NCBI GenBank assembly: GCA_022264855.1
Contig: JABYQU010000002.1
Coordinates: 620,001 to 684,000 of the forward strand
Direction: 5' to 3'
Source: Lenzites betulinus
Taxonomy: Eukaryota; Basidiomycota; Agaricomycetes; Polyporales; Polyporaceae
DNA length: 64,000 nucleotides
Part shown: positions 1-10,728 of the stretch, piece by piece
How the letters are laid out: each line of letters begins with the position of its first letter
How positions within the stretch are numbered: position 1 is the stretch's first letter
Made by a program: the position numbers and the translations under genes
The notes under the pieces: model-generated
Told to the model about the DNA's origin: nothing
Database searches by the model: none
The model's input: the letters and a program-made list of their open reading frames with translations, nothing else

Positions 1-236
1 CCGTTATAATCGCGATGTGCTCTGCGTTCTTGCGTTCTGCGTTCGCGACCGTCGTCCAAGTTCGAGAGAGCTCGGGAAGAACGGTGATGTAATCCGCGCC
101 GAACGGCCGCGCGGCGGGCGTCTACTGGCTATGTCATGGCCATCCGCACAAGACCGCACTCTCTCCTGAACCTGCACCTACTCTCGACGACCACGACCTC
201 CCCACGCTCTGCTACACTCTCATACAGTCACTCGCA

Positions 237-1531
237 ATGTTTCGCGTGAGCTTTGCCTCCGCCGTCCGCCCTCTCGGCACTCCTGCGTTTTCCCAGGCTG
301 CTCGGAACCCAACAATGTCTAGCTTCCGGCTCTACAGCAGCTTCCGGCCAAATGTCCTCGCGTCATTCAAACGATCTCCTTTGTCGCCGTCTTTCTTTAC
401 AAAGCAGTCGCGCACATTCCTTACCGACGCTCAAGCTGTTGTTCAAAAGCCGCCTCAGGCGGAAGCGTGGAAGCGTTTTGGAATCACCGCCGTAAGCCGT
501 CTCACCTAGTTTTATGACTATCAGTGCATTACTCACATTCTGTAACGCATGCAGGCTACCGTTGCTGGAACGATCGTCGGTGTGAACGTGTTCCTCAACC
601 GGGAAACGCGGGACGGGCTTACTGCTGCCGAGCAGTCATACCTGCATGACAGCTTCAAGTATACCGGTGGAGGCCTCGCAATAACAGCTATTGCTGCACG
701 GACCTTGTTCAAGAATGGGTTCGCTTTCCGCGTCATGTCTGCGAACCCGTGGCTTGTCCTGGGTGTGAGCCTGGTCGGGTCCATTGGGACGATGATGGGA
801 GCTATGTACACGCCTCCAGAGAACACTGTGCTGAAGCACGCGTTCTGGCTGGTAAGTGCTTCTTACTAGCATGAAAGAAAGACCGCGATGCTTACAAGGC
901 GTAGGGATTCAACGCTTGCCAAGCGGCGACCCTTAGCCCGCTGTTCTTCATGAGCCCCGCTATTCTGTCCCGAGCCGCACTCTACACTCTCGGTGTCGTG
1001 GGTTCGCTCTCATACGTGGGCGCAACCGCAAAGTGAGTGGGAAGCTTTTCTCTTGCCTCAGAGAGGTATCTGACTTGTGGGAATAGGAACGACACGTACC
1101 TCTACATGGGTGGCCCTCTCCTTGCGGGTGTCACTGTTGTTGCACTTAGCTCGCTCGCTCCCATGGCCCTTCCGCTCGGTATGCGCGGTCTGGCAATCAC
1201 TGAAGCTATCTCGCTGTACGGCGGTCTTGCGGTCTTCAGTGGCTTCGTCCTCTACGAGTACGTCCCTGGCGCACGTTGTACATATCATTGTAGTACTCAT
1301 AAGTTCGTTAAAGCACGCAAAAGATCCTGCACAATGCTCAGTTGGCGGAGCAGGGTAAGATTGCGCGCGACCCTCTGAAGGAGTCCATTGGATTGGAGCT
1401 CGACATGATCAACATTTTGTGTGTACCTGAATTCGGTTTTCACGCGTTACGCGAGTACAATACTGACGACTGGATCCAACAGCATTCGGCTTGTGCAGAT
1501 CCTCGGTCAACGTCAATCTTCCCGGAAGTGA
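237..1531 (+). CDS. TMBIM5: Mitochondrial Bax-inhibitor-type membrane protein (TMBIM5/GHITM-like)
   Basis: Six exons (237-491, 555-851, 905-1032, 1087-1257, 1314-1418, 1483-1531) join in frame to 334 residues. The first ~80 residues are rich in S, R, F and A with few acids, like a mitochondrial presequence. The rest holds about seven hydrophobic segments with the Bax-inhibitor-1 family layout, including an LYDTQK motif near residue 270 and a DMINIFIRL segment close to the C-terminus. In animals this subfamily (GHITM/MICS1) sits in the inner mitochondrial membrane, shapes cristae and takes part in cation/proton exchange; that role here is inference. Start: first ATG in frame with the presequence. 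The family assignment is firm; the exact transport function is not known for fungi. Confidence 0.85.
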
Positions 1532-1744
1532 GTCCTTGGGGATTCGCTCGGGTTTAGCTTCGCATGTATCATAACGTCGATGTAATGCCTTCTGGATCGA
1601 ATCCCACATGTAACTACTACCATCCCATCATCTCCGCTCTCGACCACATCTGAAAAGTCCGGCCGATGGGAATAATATAATAGAGTGCAGTGGCGGCCAG
1701 CAGGCACCCCGACAAGCAGCGAGGTATATATTATACTGAACGGT

Positions 1745-4245
1745 CTACGCAGCAGTCTTCCCCAAGCTCTCCAGGACCTGCACGAATCCTCCGGGGTCCA
1801 CGATCTCCGTCCCGCCGTACGCGACGCGCTTGCCCGTCTTCTTCGCCCACTCCTCCAGGTTGCCGTACTCGACGTAACCCGCACCGCCCACGACGAACAC
1901 GACGCCCTCCGAGAACGCCATCCGCCGCCCCCGCCCACTGCCTGCGCCCGCGCCGCCCGGGGCGCCGACCCCCGAGATGCCGAGCCCGGCGTTCGGGTTG
2001 CGTGGCGCGCGGGGGTCGAGGAAGAGGTAGTCGTCCGTCTCCTGCAGGGACTGGTTCGACGCGGCGGACGGGTCCATGAGCGCCTCCGTGAGGCGGGTGA
2101 CGGGGAGGAGCTTGTTCGCGGGGAGGAAGTTCTTCACGCCCGAGATCAGGTTCTCGAGCCCGCCGTCTTTCAGGCGGTCCGTGAGCTAGGGGAAATCCCA
2201 TGTCAGTACCGGGAGGGCAGAAGCACGAGTCGAGACGGGACGTACCCTGTTGCTCAGCGCGCTGAAGCCCTTGAACAGCTCCCCGCCTGGTGTGTTCGAC
2301 CCAGGGACAGGTGTCGTAGACCCCACGAACGCACCCGGGTTGGTCATCTTCGAGATCTCGCGCGTACGCCGGACGTAGTCGAATGCAGCGACGTCCGCGC
2401 CCGCCGCCTTGAGCTCCTTCTCGAGTTCGGCGATGTCGTCCCTCGAATACGCGTTCTCTGGCACCGACAGGTACCACACGAGCACAAGTCGAAGCTTGTC
2501 GACCGCGGTGGGGAACACGTCCGCTTTGGGGTTTCGGAGGAACTCGAGGAGGGCTTGGGTGGTCTGTTTGGAGATGGCTTCTTCGGTGCTGAAGAGCTCG
2601 TCGAGCCCGCGCTTCTTGATTTCCTCAAGCAGCGCGGTCGCAATGTTCATATGGGTATCCAGCACGGCCTTCCGCGCTGTAAGCTCTGGGAGCGCCGTGA
2701 TCGCGGTCTTGAGGTGAGCGGCATTGGCGGACAGGTCCCTATAATTTGAGTACAGCAACATTAAGAAACCTGGAATTTTTACGGCATTGTATGCACTGAC
2801 ATTTGCGCAATGTCGTTCATGTCGCTTACGCCGGTAGATCGCGTAATCTCAGCTGCGTCCTGCTTGTACCGGTCCAGCTCTGTGTTGATCTCCTCCGCTA
2901 CCTGCGGGAAGGGGTGTGCCGCGTTCTTCGCCCAGAAGAAGTCCTTCGAGTCGAGGTCATAGGAACGCTTCTGTGGTTGTGCGACAACAACGCGGTTGAG
3001 CTTCATCTCTAGACAGTCGGACGCGAGGGCTTGGTATGTCCAGCCGTGTGAGAGCATTGGAACCAGGTCGATGTTACGGTCTAGGATGAGCAGGACTGGA
3101 TGGACTGTCAGCCTGACTGCAGGTTGTGCTAATATCAGCACTACGTACGAGGACGTTGAAGATTTGAGAGGCCAGATGCGTCTTGTGCGAAAAGCGAGGT
3201 CGTGTGGGACCTTGCCGAAGAGAGGATAGCGTCCCGGATCTTCTGCTCGAGTTTCTTAGCGATCATCTCTGCCGCGTTTCCTCGCGGCGCGCGTATGACT
3301 GGGACGTGGCCTGAAAGCAAGTTAGAATTCGCTCGCTTCCAACACATGACGGGCATACCCATGGTCACAACTACGCTGAACAGACCGCTTGCGACGCGTT
3401 CTATCTCCTCCTCTATCTGCTGTTCAGTGGAGCTGGGGGAATTGAGTACCGAGTATGTAGAGTGGGTGTGAGTGGGTGCTGAGGAGCCGGGTGTTGGATT
3501 GGACGTAGGGGCTGAAGCTGGGGCGGAATTAGGTGGCGGGAGGAGGGAGAATAGTGATGGCGAGGGTGCAATGAAGGAGAGATATTGGTCCAGAACCTAT
3601 GGCCTATGAGCACTAATGGACCAGCGTGATACGTTGCATCCATACCTGTTCTACTAGCTCGCCAGTCCCGCCACGCGCGACTTCTGCCGCGAGCTCCTCC
3701 AACAATGCTCTTGGCAGAGGCTCCACGAAGTTCAGGTGAAATGACTCGTAGAGGTTCTTCTCGAGGTCCTGAGCTATTCGTCTGATGTTGGTGAGGGTGG
3801 GCGATACAAAGTACACTGCAGGAACATCTTGCAGTGGTGGGCGATTGGAATGAAGTTGGCTGCACAGTCGGTCAGACCTACAGTTCGTAGAATCATGGGT
3901 CGGACGACATACACATGTAGCGTTACGCCTACATCCCGCAGGTCCTGCACGCGAAGAACCGTGGCTAGAACATCCTTGGTGTACTGGTCCAATACAAGCA
4001 CTTTCCAAACGGGAGGCCCACTTGGTGCGGGTACCTTGAACGCGCTCGCACCCTTTCCAGCTGCGGGTTGCGTAGGGTTGTTCGAAGGGTCCACAGGATT
4101 ATTTAGGTTGAGGAGAGTCAAGAGGGCAGTAGTTTGGGACTCCTGCAAAGTTGGCGATGTCGAACTGGCCTAACCAGTACTCTCAGACATTTGCCGTGGT
4201 GTCCGCGAGTTCTCGGCTCACCTGTTTGAGAGCGTTGCTCGCCAT
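1745..4245 (-). CDS. SLY1: SLY1, Sec1/Munc18-family protein of ER-Golgi vesicle fusion
   Basis: A multi-exon minus-strand gene. Exon 1 is only 24 nt (4222-4245) and encodes MASNALKQ; it splices to the helix ESQTTALLTLLNLNN, which matches the N-terminal start of SLY1/SCFD1. Later pieces show VWKVLVLDQYTKDVL, VVRPMILRTVGLTDC-type reading in the other frame only, then ILDRNIDLVPMLSHGWTYQ (the SM-protein core) and a C-terminal FVVGGAGYVEYGNL stretch typical of Sly1. SM proteins clasp SNARE bundles; Sly1 works with the Sed5 syntaxin in ER-Golgi traffic. A glycine-rich insert near the C-terminus (GAPGGAGAGSGRG) is local. Divergent from the small gene at 4843; likely essential. Confidence 0.9.
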
Positions 4246-4842
4246 TGCAAGAAGACTGGGTCAAATTACCCCGAGAGCGCGCAGAGACCAGCCGAAGAGT
4301 GCGGGATTGAGTACAGGGAGCGTGGTAGGTACAGCTTGCGGTGGGTACACGACGTAGACGCGTAGACGCCGGTGGGTGTACAGGCCACGTGGATCGGGTA
4401 TAGGCGCACGTGGCGGGGCGCCCAACGGTTGTGTCGCGCCGCGCGCGTTGCAAGGAACGGCGGCGACGCCTTGCAACTCGACCCCGCCGCTGTGCGATTG
4501 GTCCCCGTGCGTGTAACCAATCACCGGAGAACCCCTGAGGCGATAGCAGCCGCTTGGTTCAAACCGTCTGATTCTCCCGCCATTCGCGGTAAGGCCCTGT
4601 GAGATTGCTGCGGACCCGGTTGCAACCTGTTGCAACCTGGCACCGCCGCCCCCGACGCATCTGCATCATCGCAGATCATGGTGCCCTCGCAACGAATGGT
4701 GGCCTCTTCAAATAATAAATTAATACACCCTGAGGGACTGCCCCTCATCCTCTCTCCTCCCCTCCTGGCCGTTGGTCGCCGTCTCGGTCAGTATCCTCTC
4801 CACTACACCGGTGCTCGTAAGCTTAGCCAGGGCATCTATCAG
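4246..4842. promoter_or_regulatory. Divergent promoter between SLY1 and the small lipidated-protein gene
   Basis: A 597-base gap between two ATGs facing away from each other. It holds an inverted pair of CCAAT boxes (ATTGG at 4497-4501 and CCAAT at 4516-4520) and an AT-rich, TATA-like stretch at about 4710-4726, some 120 bases before the small gene's ATG. CCAAT is the binding core of the HAP/NF-Y complex. No coding sequence was recognised. Confidence 0.45.
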
Positions 4843-5064
4843 ATGGGTTGCATTCCTAGCAAGCAGAAAGTCCTCGATGGCGACTCTTCGACCACTGTCC
4901 TCTCTGGCGCCAAGGAGAGGAAACAAAAGAAGCAGAAGAAGGACCTCCGTCTGGCTTCGCCAGTCATTGGGGACGATGCCGCGCCTTGGTTGAAGGAGCG
5001 TGCAATCCTACGAACACACAAAGATGGAACGATTCTTATCACCGAGCGGGACCAGCCACAATAG
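4843..5064 (+). CDS. Small protein with N-myristoylation/palmitoylation-type start, unknown function
   Basis: A single-exon frame of 73 residues beginning MGCIPSKQ. Glycine at position 2 with serine at position 6 fits the N-myristoyltransferase consensus, and Cys3 would be the adjacent palmitoylation site, so membrane anchoring is expected. A lysine-rich patch (residues about 25-34, KERKQKKQKK) could add electrostatic membrane binding. The frame stays open upstream of this ATG (an in-frame ATG lies at 4678), but the MGC context and the AT-rich promoter-like stretch just upstream favour 4843. No family is recognised; the N-terminus recalls lipid-anchored scaffold subunits, but I see no further similarity. 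The rest is polar. Confidence 0.6.
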   Translation: MGCIPSKQKVLDGDSSTTVLSGAKERKQKKQKKDLRLASPVIGDDAAPWLKERAILRTHKDGTILITERDQPQ

Positions 5065-5465
5065 TGCGCTTAGGTCGGGTCTTCTCTTCTGCTCTATATT
5101 CCCTCTGGTCCCGGAGGTGAGTAATGCACGCTCCTTCTGTACCCACCCTGGGACTGACCTGGGTCCAGACTCCAGACTACCACTGTAATTTAAGCATTCC
5201 GTGGAGCCATCCATGCACACGCTCGTTGAATCCACTCGCTATCGTTTGTATACAAGCATATTTTATCTCCAATACGAGACCCGTCATAAGTGCGCGATGC
5301 GGTTCTTGTTTCGCTGAGCGGTCGGGGCCCGGGGTTGATGGGCGTGTAAGCGACACCGAAAGCAGAGGCGCCCAGCGCCGAGGAGGGTTGAAGAGAGTAC
5401 TTAGTTGTCGAGCACCGGGAGTGTGTTGTACTCAATCTTATACCACGCCCTCGCGGCATCTCTGC
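5065..5465. other. Intergenic, no gene seen
   Basis: A 401-base gap holding the 3' flank of the small gene and the 5' flank of the CSC1-like gene. An in-frame ATG at 5124 would extend the CSC1-like protein by 114 residues, but that extension has no recognisable features and is treated as 5' flank. Confidence 0.4.
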
Positions 5466-8400
5466 ATGACGACCCACTCTACGCCCTCTGTCATTCATTT
5501 GACCCAACGACTGCGACGACAAGCTCCAGCTCATGACGATTCCTCCATGTCCGTTTCCCCCGAAAACGAGTGGTGGTCGACCACCATCCTCCCTACCCAG
5601 ACATCCTCTGCCGTAACTGCTTCATCTCCGTCTCCCGACTCCTCTGCGATACCCTCCTCGTCTAGACCTACCTCCGCGCAGTCTTCTCAGATACCACCCA
5701 GCGCCACCTCTTCCGGACTCGGATCCCTCACCTCTATCCTCACCACATTCGCTACCTCTGTCCCGGTCACGATCTCCGATGTGTCAACAACCTATACGAC
5801 CTTTTCACAAACCACAATTACGTCTTCACGTGTGATTACCGCGTTTCCCGACACCCAAACAGTCCAAGCTGCCCTACTCGTCGAGCCAGTCTGCATAGGC
5901 GACGGTGTCGACGCGTCTTCGCTCGGTCTCATATCTACCCTCGTTGTCCCATCTCTTATTGGCTTATTGATATGGGTGAGTGGTACCGTTATTGCGAGCA
6001 TGGTAGTCAAGGTTGGGTGGATGTGGGCGGTAACTAACCGCTTGACTACCAGTTATTGTTTGCTATTCTACGCCCTCGCTATCGACAAGTGTACGGCCTT
6101 AGAGAATGGTTTGTGCCGCAGAGGTGAGTCTACTAGCAACCTGACATGCTATGGAGGCTCAAACGACGCGTTCAAGTCTTCGACCTAAGCCGCTGGGTCG
6201 CTCCTTCTGGGCATTCCTATTCCCCGATGTTCCCCTAGTCCCCACCCTGCCCTCGGACGTGTCCGAGGCAGGTCGATCACTCGCGAAGGACGCAGCGCTC
6301 TTCCCCTCGGATGAACAGCTCAGTCAGCGCGTCCTGTGGATCTGCACTCTTATCGCAGCGGGCTGGACGATTCTTGCCCTGGCAGGCTTCCTCCCCCTGT
6401 ACATGGTCTCTACACCATGCCTTGCAAACTCCATCCCCCAGCCGCACTATACCGGCGTGTTCTCCGTGCTACAAGATCTGAGTCTTCTGCGCCTACTCCA
6501 CCTACTTGACGCGGGTCAGGTGACCACGACTAGCGTACGCGCCTCGCTCTCCCTACGCGAGATTGTAGACGGGACAGACGAAGCACCGAATGCCCGCATC
6601 CGCATCATCATCGTGACAGTGCTTGCGCTCGTGCTCGGCCTGCTGCCCGTGCTGTGGAAAATCCTGAAGGAGTTCAATCGGACGGTAGCGTACCGTGAGC
6701 GGTGGATGGAGGTGCGTTGCCAGGGCTTCGAAATGGGTTGGCTGAGCGCGCGAAGCGCCCCGGGCTATGTGGGATGGGGCGAGAAGAGGTTGAAGGACCA
6801 CCTTGTGAAGATCGGCCTCAGTTCCTCGCTGGATGTGAACGAACGCGCTGCGCGTTCCCGGCGGCGCCGACGCGCGCAGGAGCTCAACAACGAAGAACGG
6901 GGTGACTTCGAGATCGATGTCACATCTCTTTTCTCGGTCGGGTAAGTGGGCATAATTTACAAGAGTACCCCGACGGGTAGACTGATTTTGGTCAAGTGAT
7001 ACCGGTCATCTAGCCCTGCTCATTGACGAGCGGGACGAGGTCCTGGAGAACCTCGAGGTTGCAGAAACCAAATATATCCACAGCTTCCGTCTCACGACCC
7101 CCGATCCTTCCTTAGCAGACTGGGAGCCACCCGTCCCTCCGCCTAAGGAAGAGCCCGAAGGTCCACCCAGGCCTTCCATCAGCCGCCCTCGTCCATTGAC
7201 AAGTTCTGCGGTAGGCTTTATAAACCTTTGCTACTGAATAGACGCTTATATGCATCGCCGGCAGAGTCAACGCCGTAGGCGCAGAGGCAGAAATCCTGCG
7301 TATGGGTCGTCTTCTCTGCCACCGACATCCTACGTGATGCCCTACCAATTCTACAAGATCACCGATCTCGGAGGAATTTCAGGTGGTCAGTTCACAGACC
7401 CAGAAAGAGACCTCCCGTCTTCAGAGTCACGCCGCTCTCGCCAGTCTCGCCAACCAAGCTTCACGGACAGCGTAAGCAAGCGCGTCGTCGGGAGCAGATT
7501 CCAGGAGGTGAATCGCAACTCGATGGCGTACGGGCGGCTCCCGATGGGCAGCCCGCTCAAGGTCGACAACAGCGGCGAGCTCACGCCCATCACGAGCGAT
7601 TCTCCCATTCCCGACGCGGGACTATATGGACACGACCAGACGACTTCGTGGGACACGACCGGCTACAGCGACAACCTGCCCCCGCAGCACTGGTTCCAGC
7701 ATTCCCAGCAACATCCGGAAGCCATTCCGGAGGACGACGAGCCCGAAGACGAATGGCACGACGTCCTGCACGAAGACCCAGAAGCGTTCGAGCATGCCGA
7801 AGAGTACCCGACTGAGGCACGGCGGCGCCCCCGCCCACCGCGCACACGCACTGGTGCGGCGACACCGCTGGAGGAGCACCGTGAGACATTCCCCATGCGC
7901 AACCGGGGAGCGCCAACGGTGGCCGAGGAGGTGCCCCCGCCACATCTGCGCCTACAGCCGCGCCAACCGTTTGTCCGCCCGCTCTCCGGGCTGGATCACG
8001 GCCAGCTGGGCGAGATTTACGGAGATATCAATCACTGGCGTTGGAAGCTCAAGGTCATCAACACGGAGATTGCGGAGGTGCAGAGGGAGTGCTATAATGA
8101 CATCGCGGACGGCGCAAGGATCAAGGGCTGGCTTTTGATTGGACGGGGGCTGAGCCATCTCCCTGGTATCCAGCTCATTGAGGGCCGCGCGAAGGAGGAT
8201 ATTCGGTGGGATGAGCTGCAGGGCGACAGTGATTGGATGCGAAGCACGATGTGGTGGCTCGCTGTTGTCATGATTAGCATCCTGCTCGGCGTAGGACGTG
8301 CGTCCCTTTTACATCTGTGATTTAAACGTTACTAACATACAGTGGAACAGTCACGGCGGTGTCTGGACTGGCAGTATCCCTTGCCCCGGACGTAGCCCAC

Positions 8401-9981
8401 TACTTCCCATTCTTTGGGCCACTGGTCACTGGAAGCCAGCTTGGTGGCGGAGTAGCGTCCAGCCTTGCAGCTGCAATCGCCGCTGCGCTGTTCATATTCC
8501 TTGCACTACTTGTCCTGCGTCGTGAGTTGTTCTCTGACACATGTCTCCACCTCATACTGACGATTTCTGATTTCTTAGAGCTCACCCCGATAACACGTAC
8601 AGTGTCGGTGTCGGGCTCCCATCTTATCATGTTCAAGACAACATTTTATCTGCTCTTGGGCGTGGGTGGCGTCTGGTTGTTTACCACTGGCGCAATCCTC
8701 TTCTCCATCGGCGCCCTCAGCACCAACGTCGCTCGGTCACAAACAGTCGCGGACGGGGCCATCTATATGAGCGCGTTCGCGCTGGTCCTCATCCTGAACG
8801 TTGCAATCATCTTCCCGGGGCTACTCTTGCTTCAACCTATCCGGCTGTGGAAGGTCATCCGTGCCGAGAGGGTGGCCGTAACCCCCCGCCAACGCTTTAG
8901 AGGTAAGTTGTCTAGTCACCGGCAATGATGTGTACTCACATGTAAATAGCTGTATATCCCGGGACCTACGACCCTGTGTATGCGACCAGTTGTGCTATCC
9001 TTGCCATAGTGTTTGCTTCTGCATTTGCTTTGATCTTCCCACTGCTTGCCCCCGCTGTCCTGCTTCTTCTGGTCTTGACACTTGTTGGTCAGTACACCTT
9101 CTATCCGTGTAAGGGAATGACCCACGCTGAACTTCATATAGCTCATAGATTCCTCGTCGGCTACGTTTACGGAAGGACGCTGTCCCAGACCGGAGGTCTC
9201 ATCCACATCTGGCTTCTTCGCCGCCTCGGCACCGTCCTCGCCTTCCAACCACTGCTTCTCGGCCTCCTCTTCCTCAGCCGCCGTATCTGGATCGAGGGCG
9301 GCATTCTATGCGGCGCTGCGGTGCTCGTCGTAGTCATCGTGGAGAGCTTCTGCAGCTGGAGGACACGTCTTCCCGGGCGACGGTCTCTATCCCCGATCAC
9401 GCAGGACTCCCTGGACACGTTCGCGCGGACCGCCCTTCCCGGCAAGCGTCGGGACGTGGACGAAGAGAACACGAGCCTCGTCAGCTCCGCACGGAACACC
9501 CGCGCGCGGGGCTCGTTCGCCTCGGTGTTAGAGATGATGTCCCTCACGCTCGCGGTCTCCCCCTCCGCATCAGAAGCGCGGGGGCCCGTCCCGCTCGGTA
9601 AGTCGTGTCCGCACCTCCTCCCCGCATGCCATTCTGTACGACGAGCTCACGCGCCTCGCCATAGAAACCGAGAACCTCGACGACCTGACCGCGACCGAGC
9701 GCGCGGCGCGCACGAACCCCGACGCGCCCCCGCGCCTGCCCACCCTCTCGTTCGCCGACCACGCGGAGGAGATGGCGGGCGTGCTCTACGCGCCGGAGCT
9801 CCTCGCGCCTCCGCCGATGATCTGGCTCCCGAACGACGTCGGCGGGATCGGGCGCTCGGAGGCGTACGACCTCCAGCGGTACCACAACCTCCCGGTCACG
9901 CTGGACGTGCGCACGAAGGAAGATGCCGGCGCCGCCCCGCGCCGCTCTGCGTCCTCGGAGCAGTCCCCGCATGCCTTGTAG
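5466..9981 (+). CDS. Large multi-pass membrane protein, CSC1/OSCA (RSN1, DUF221)-like
   Basis: The protein begins with a long Ser/Thr/Pro-rich extracellular-type region (residues about 20-140), then a first membrane segment followed by LFAILRPRYRQVY, which resembles the first helix and loop of CSC1/OSCA stress-gated cation channels. A helix pair follows (around 6340-6660), then a basic cytosolic loop, the conserved-looking ALLIDERDEVLENLE segment, a long acidic/proline-rich loop (7300-8000) and several further membrane helices (8270-9350). The C-terminal tail contains IWLPNDVGGIGRSEAYDLQRYH, similar to CSC1 tails (motif here spans about 9822-9890). Exon 6125/6177 must be joined to the acceptor after GTTCAAG to keep frame. 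Channel activity is inference; an uncharacterised basidiomycete membrane family is the alternative. Confidence 0.6.
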
Positions 9982-10728
9982 CCGATTTTGACGTCGTGTA
10001 CAGTTTCTGACCTTGGGTGAACTATTCGAACTGGACCTTTTGCGTATTTGCGTCTGTCTGTAGTGATAGGATGAACATGCTGTATGCCTTACTATATGCC
10101 CGTTGACCTGTCTCGCTACGATATAATTCCACTCAAAATGTTGTGGGGGCCCTCTTGCAGGAGGACGCTGCTAGCTTCCAGTCTTCCTTGCTTGCATCGA
10201 ATGCGAAGGACAGACGTCCCGCTAGCTATTGCTCCGCCTTGCGTACATATGCATACAGTTCCCCCTTGTGGGTCTTTGCCTTATTAGCCGGACTGGCTTC
10301 GTTCACCCGTGTGTTGCAATGCTTCCTATAATTGCGATTCCACCAACGTCCAGGTCGCCAACGGCATATGACCCTCAACTCCCCGCAAGAACCAAAAGAT
10401 CACGCCCAATCAGTCTCGTAACATCTACGATATATCTCCAAATCACAGAGGAATACGTCCAGCCGGACAAAACAACAGAACACGGCTGCGAGGGAGGTAG
10501 TAGGTAGAAGGTGGAGGCCAGCCGTATGTATCGGAACCAAGAGACGGAAAGGGTTCGAGGGTTCGGGAAGAATAAGGTAGGTAATGCAGTGCGAGGGAAC
10601 AGTACAAATGCAGCGGGAGAGGGAATCTCGGGCAGGTAAGGACCGGACACGGGTCGCGCTGGGCTCGCGTGATCCGCAGCTCTTTCGGAACAGCAGGCGG
10701 CGTGAGCGGGCCCGCCGACGCTCGACGC
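9982..10728. other. Intergenic between two convergent 3' ends, no gene seen
   Basis: A 747-base gap between the stop of the CSC1-like gene and the stop of the first KRE6-like gene. Only short frames in both directions; expected to hold the two 3' untranslated regions. Confidence 0.4.

Noticed and set aside
1..236. Possible coding sequence at the left edge
   Set aside because: Only short frames; it is the promoter and 5' flank of the TMBIM5-like gene.
1590..1625. A tRNA-like GATCGAATCCC word
   Set aside because: No matching A box or acceptor stem upstream; it lies in the gap after the TMBIM5-like gene.
1685..2749. A 354-codon open frame on the plus strand opposite SLY1
   Set aside because: Shadow of the SLY1 coding strand; composition is arginine-rich and unlike a real protein.
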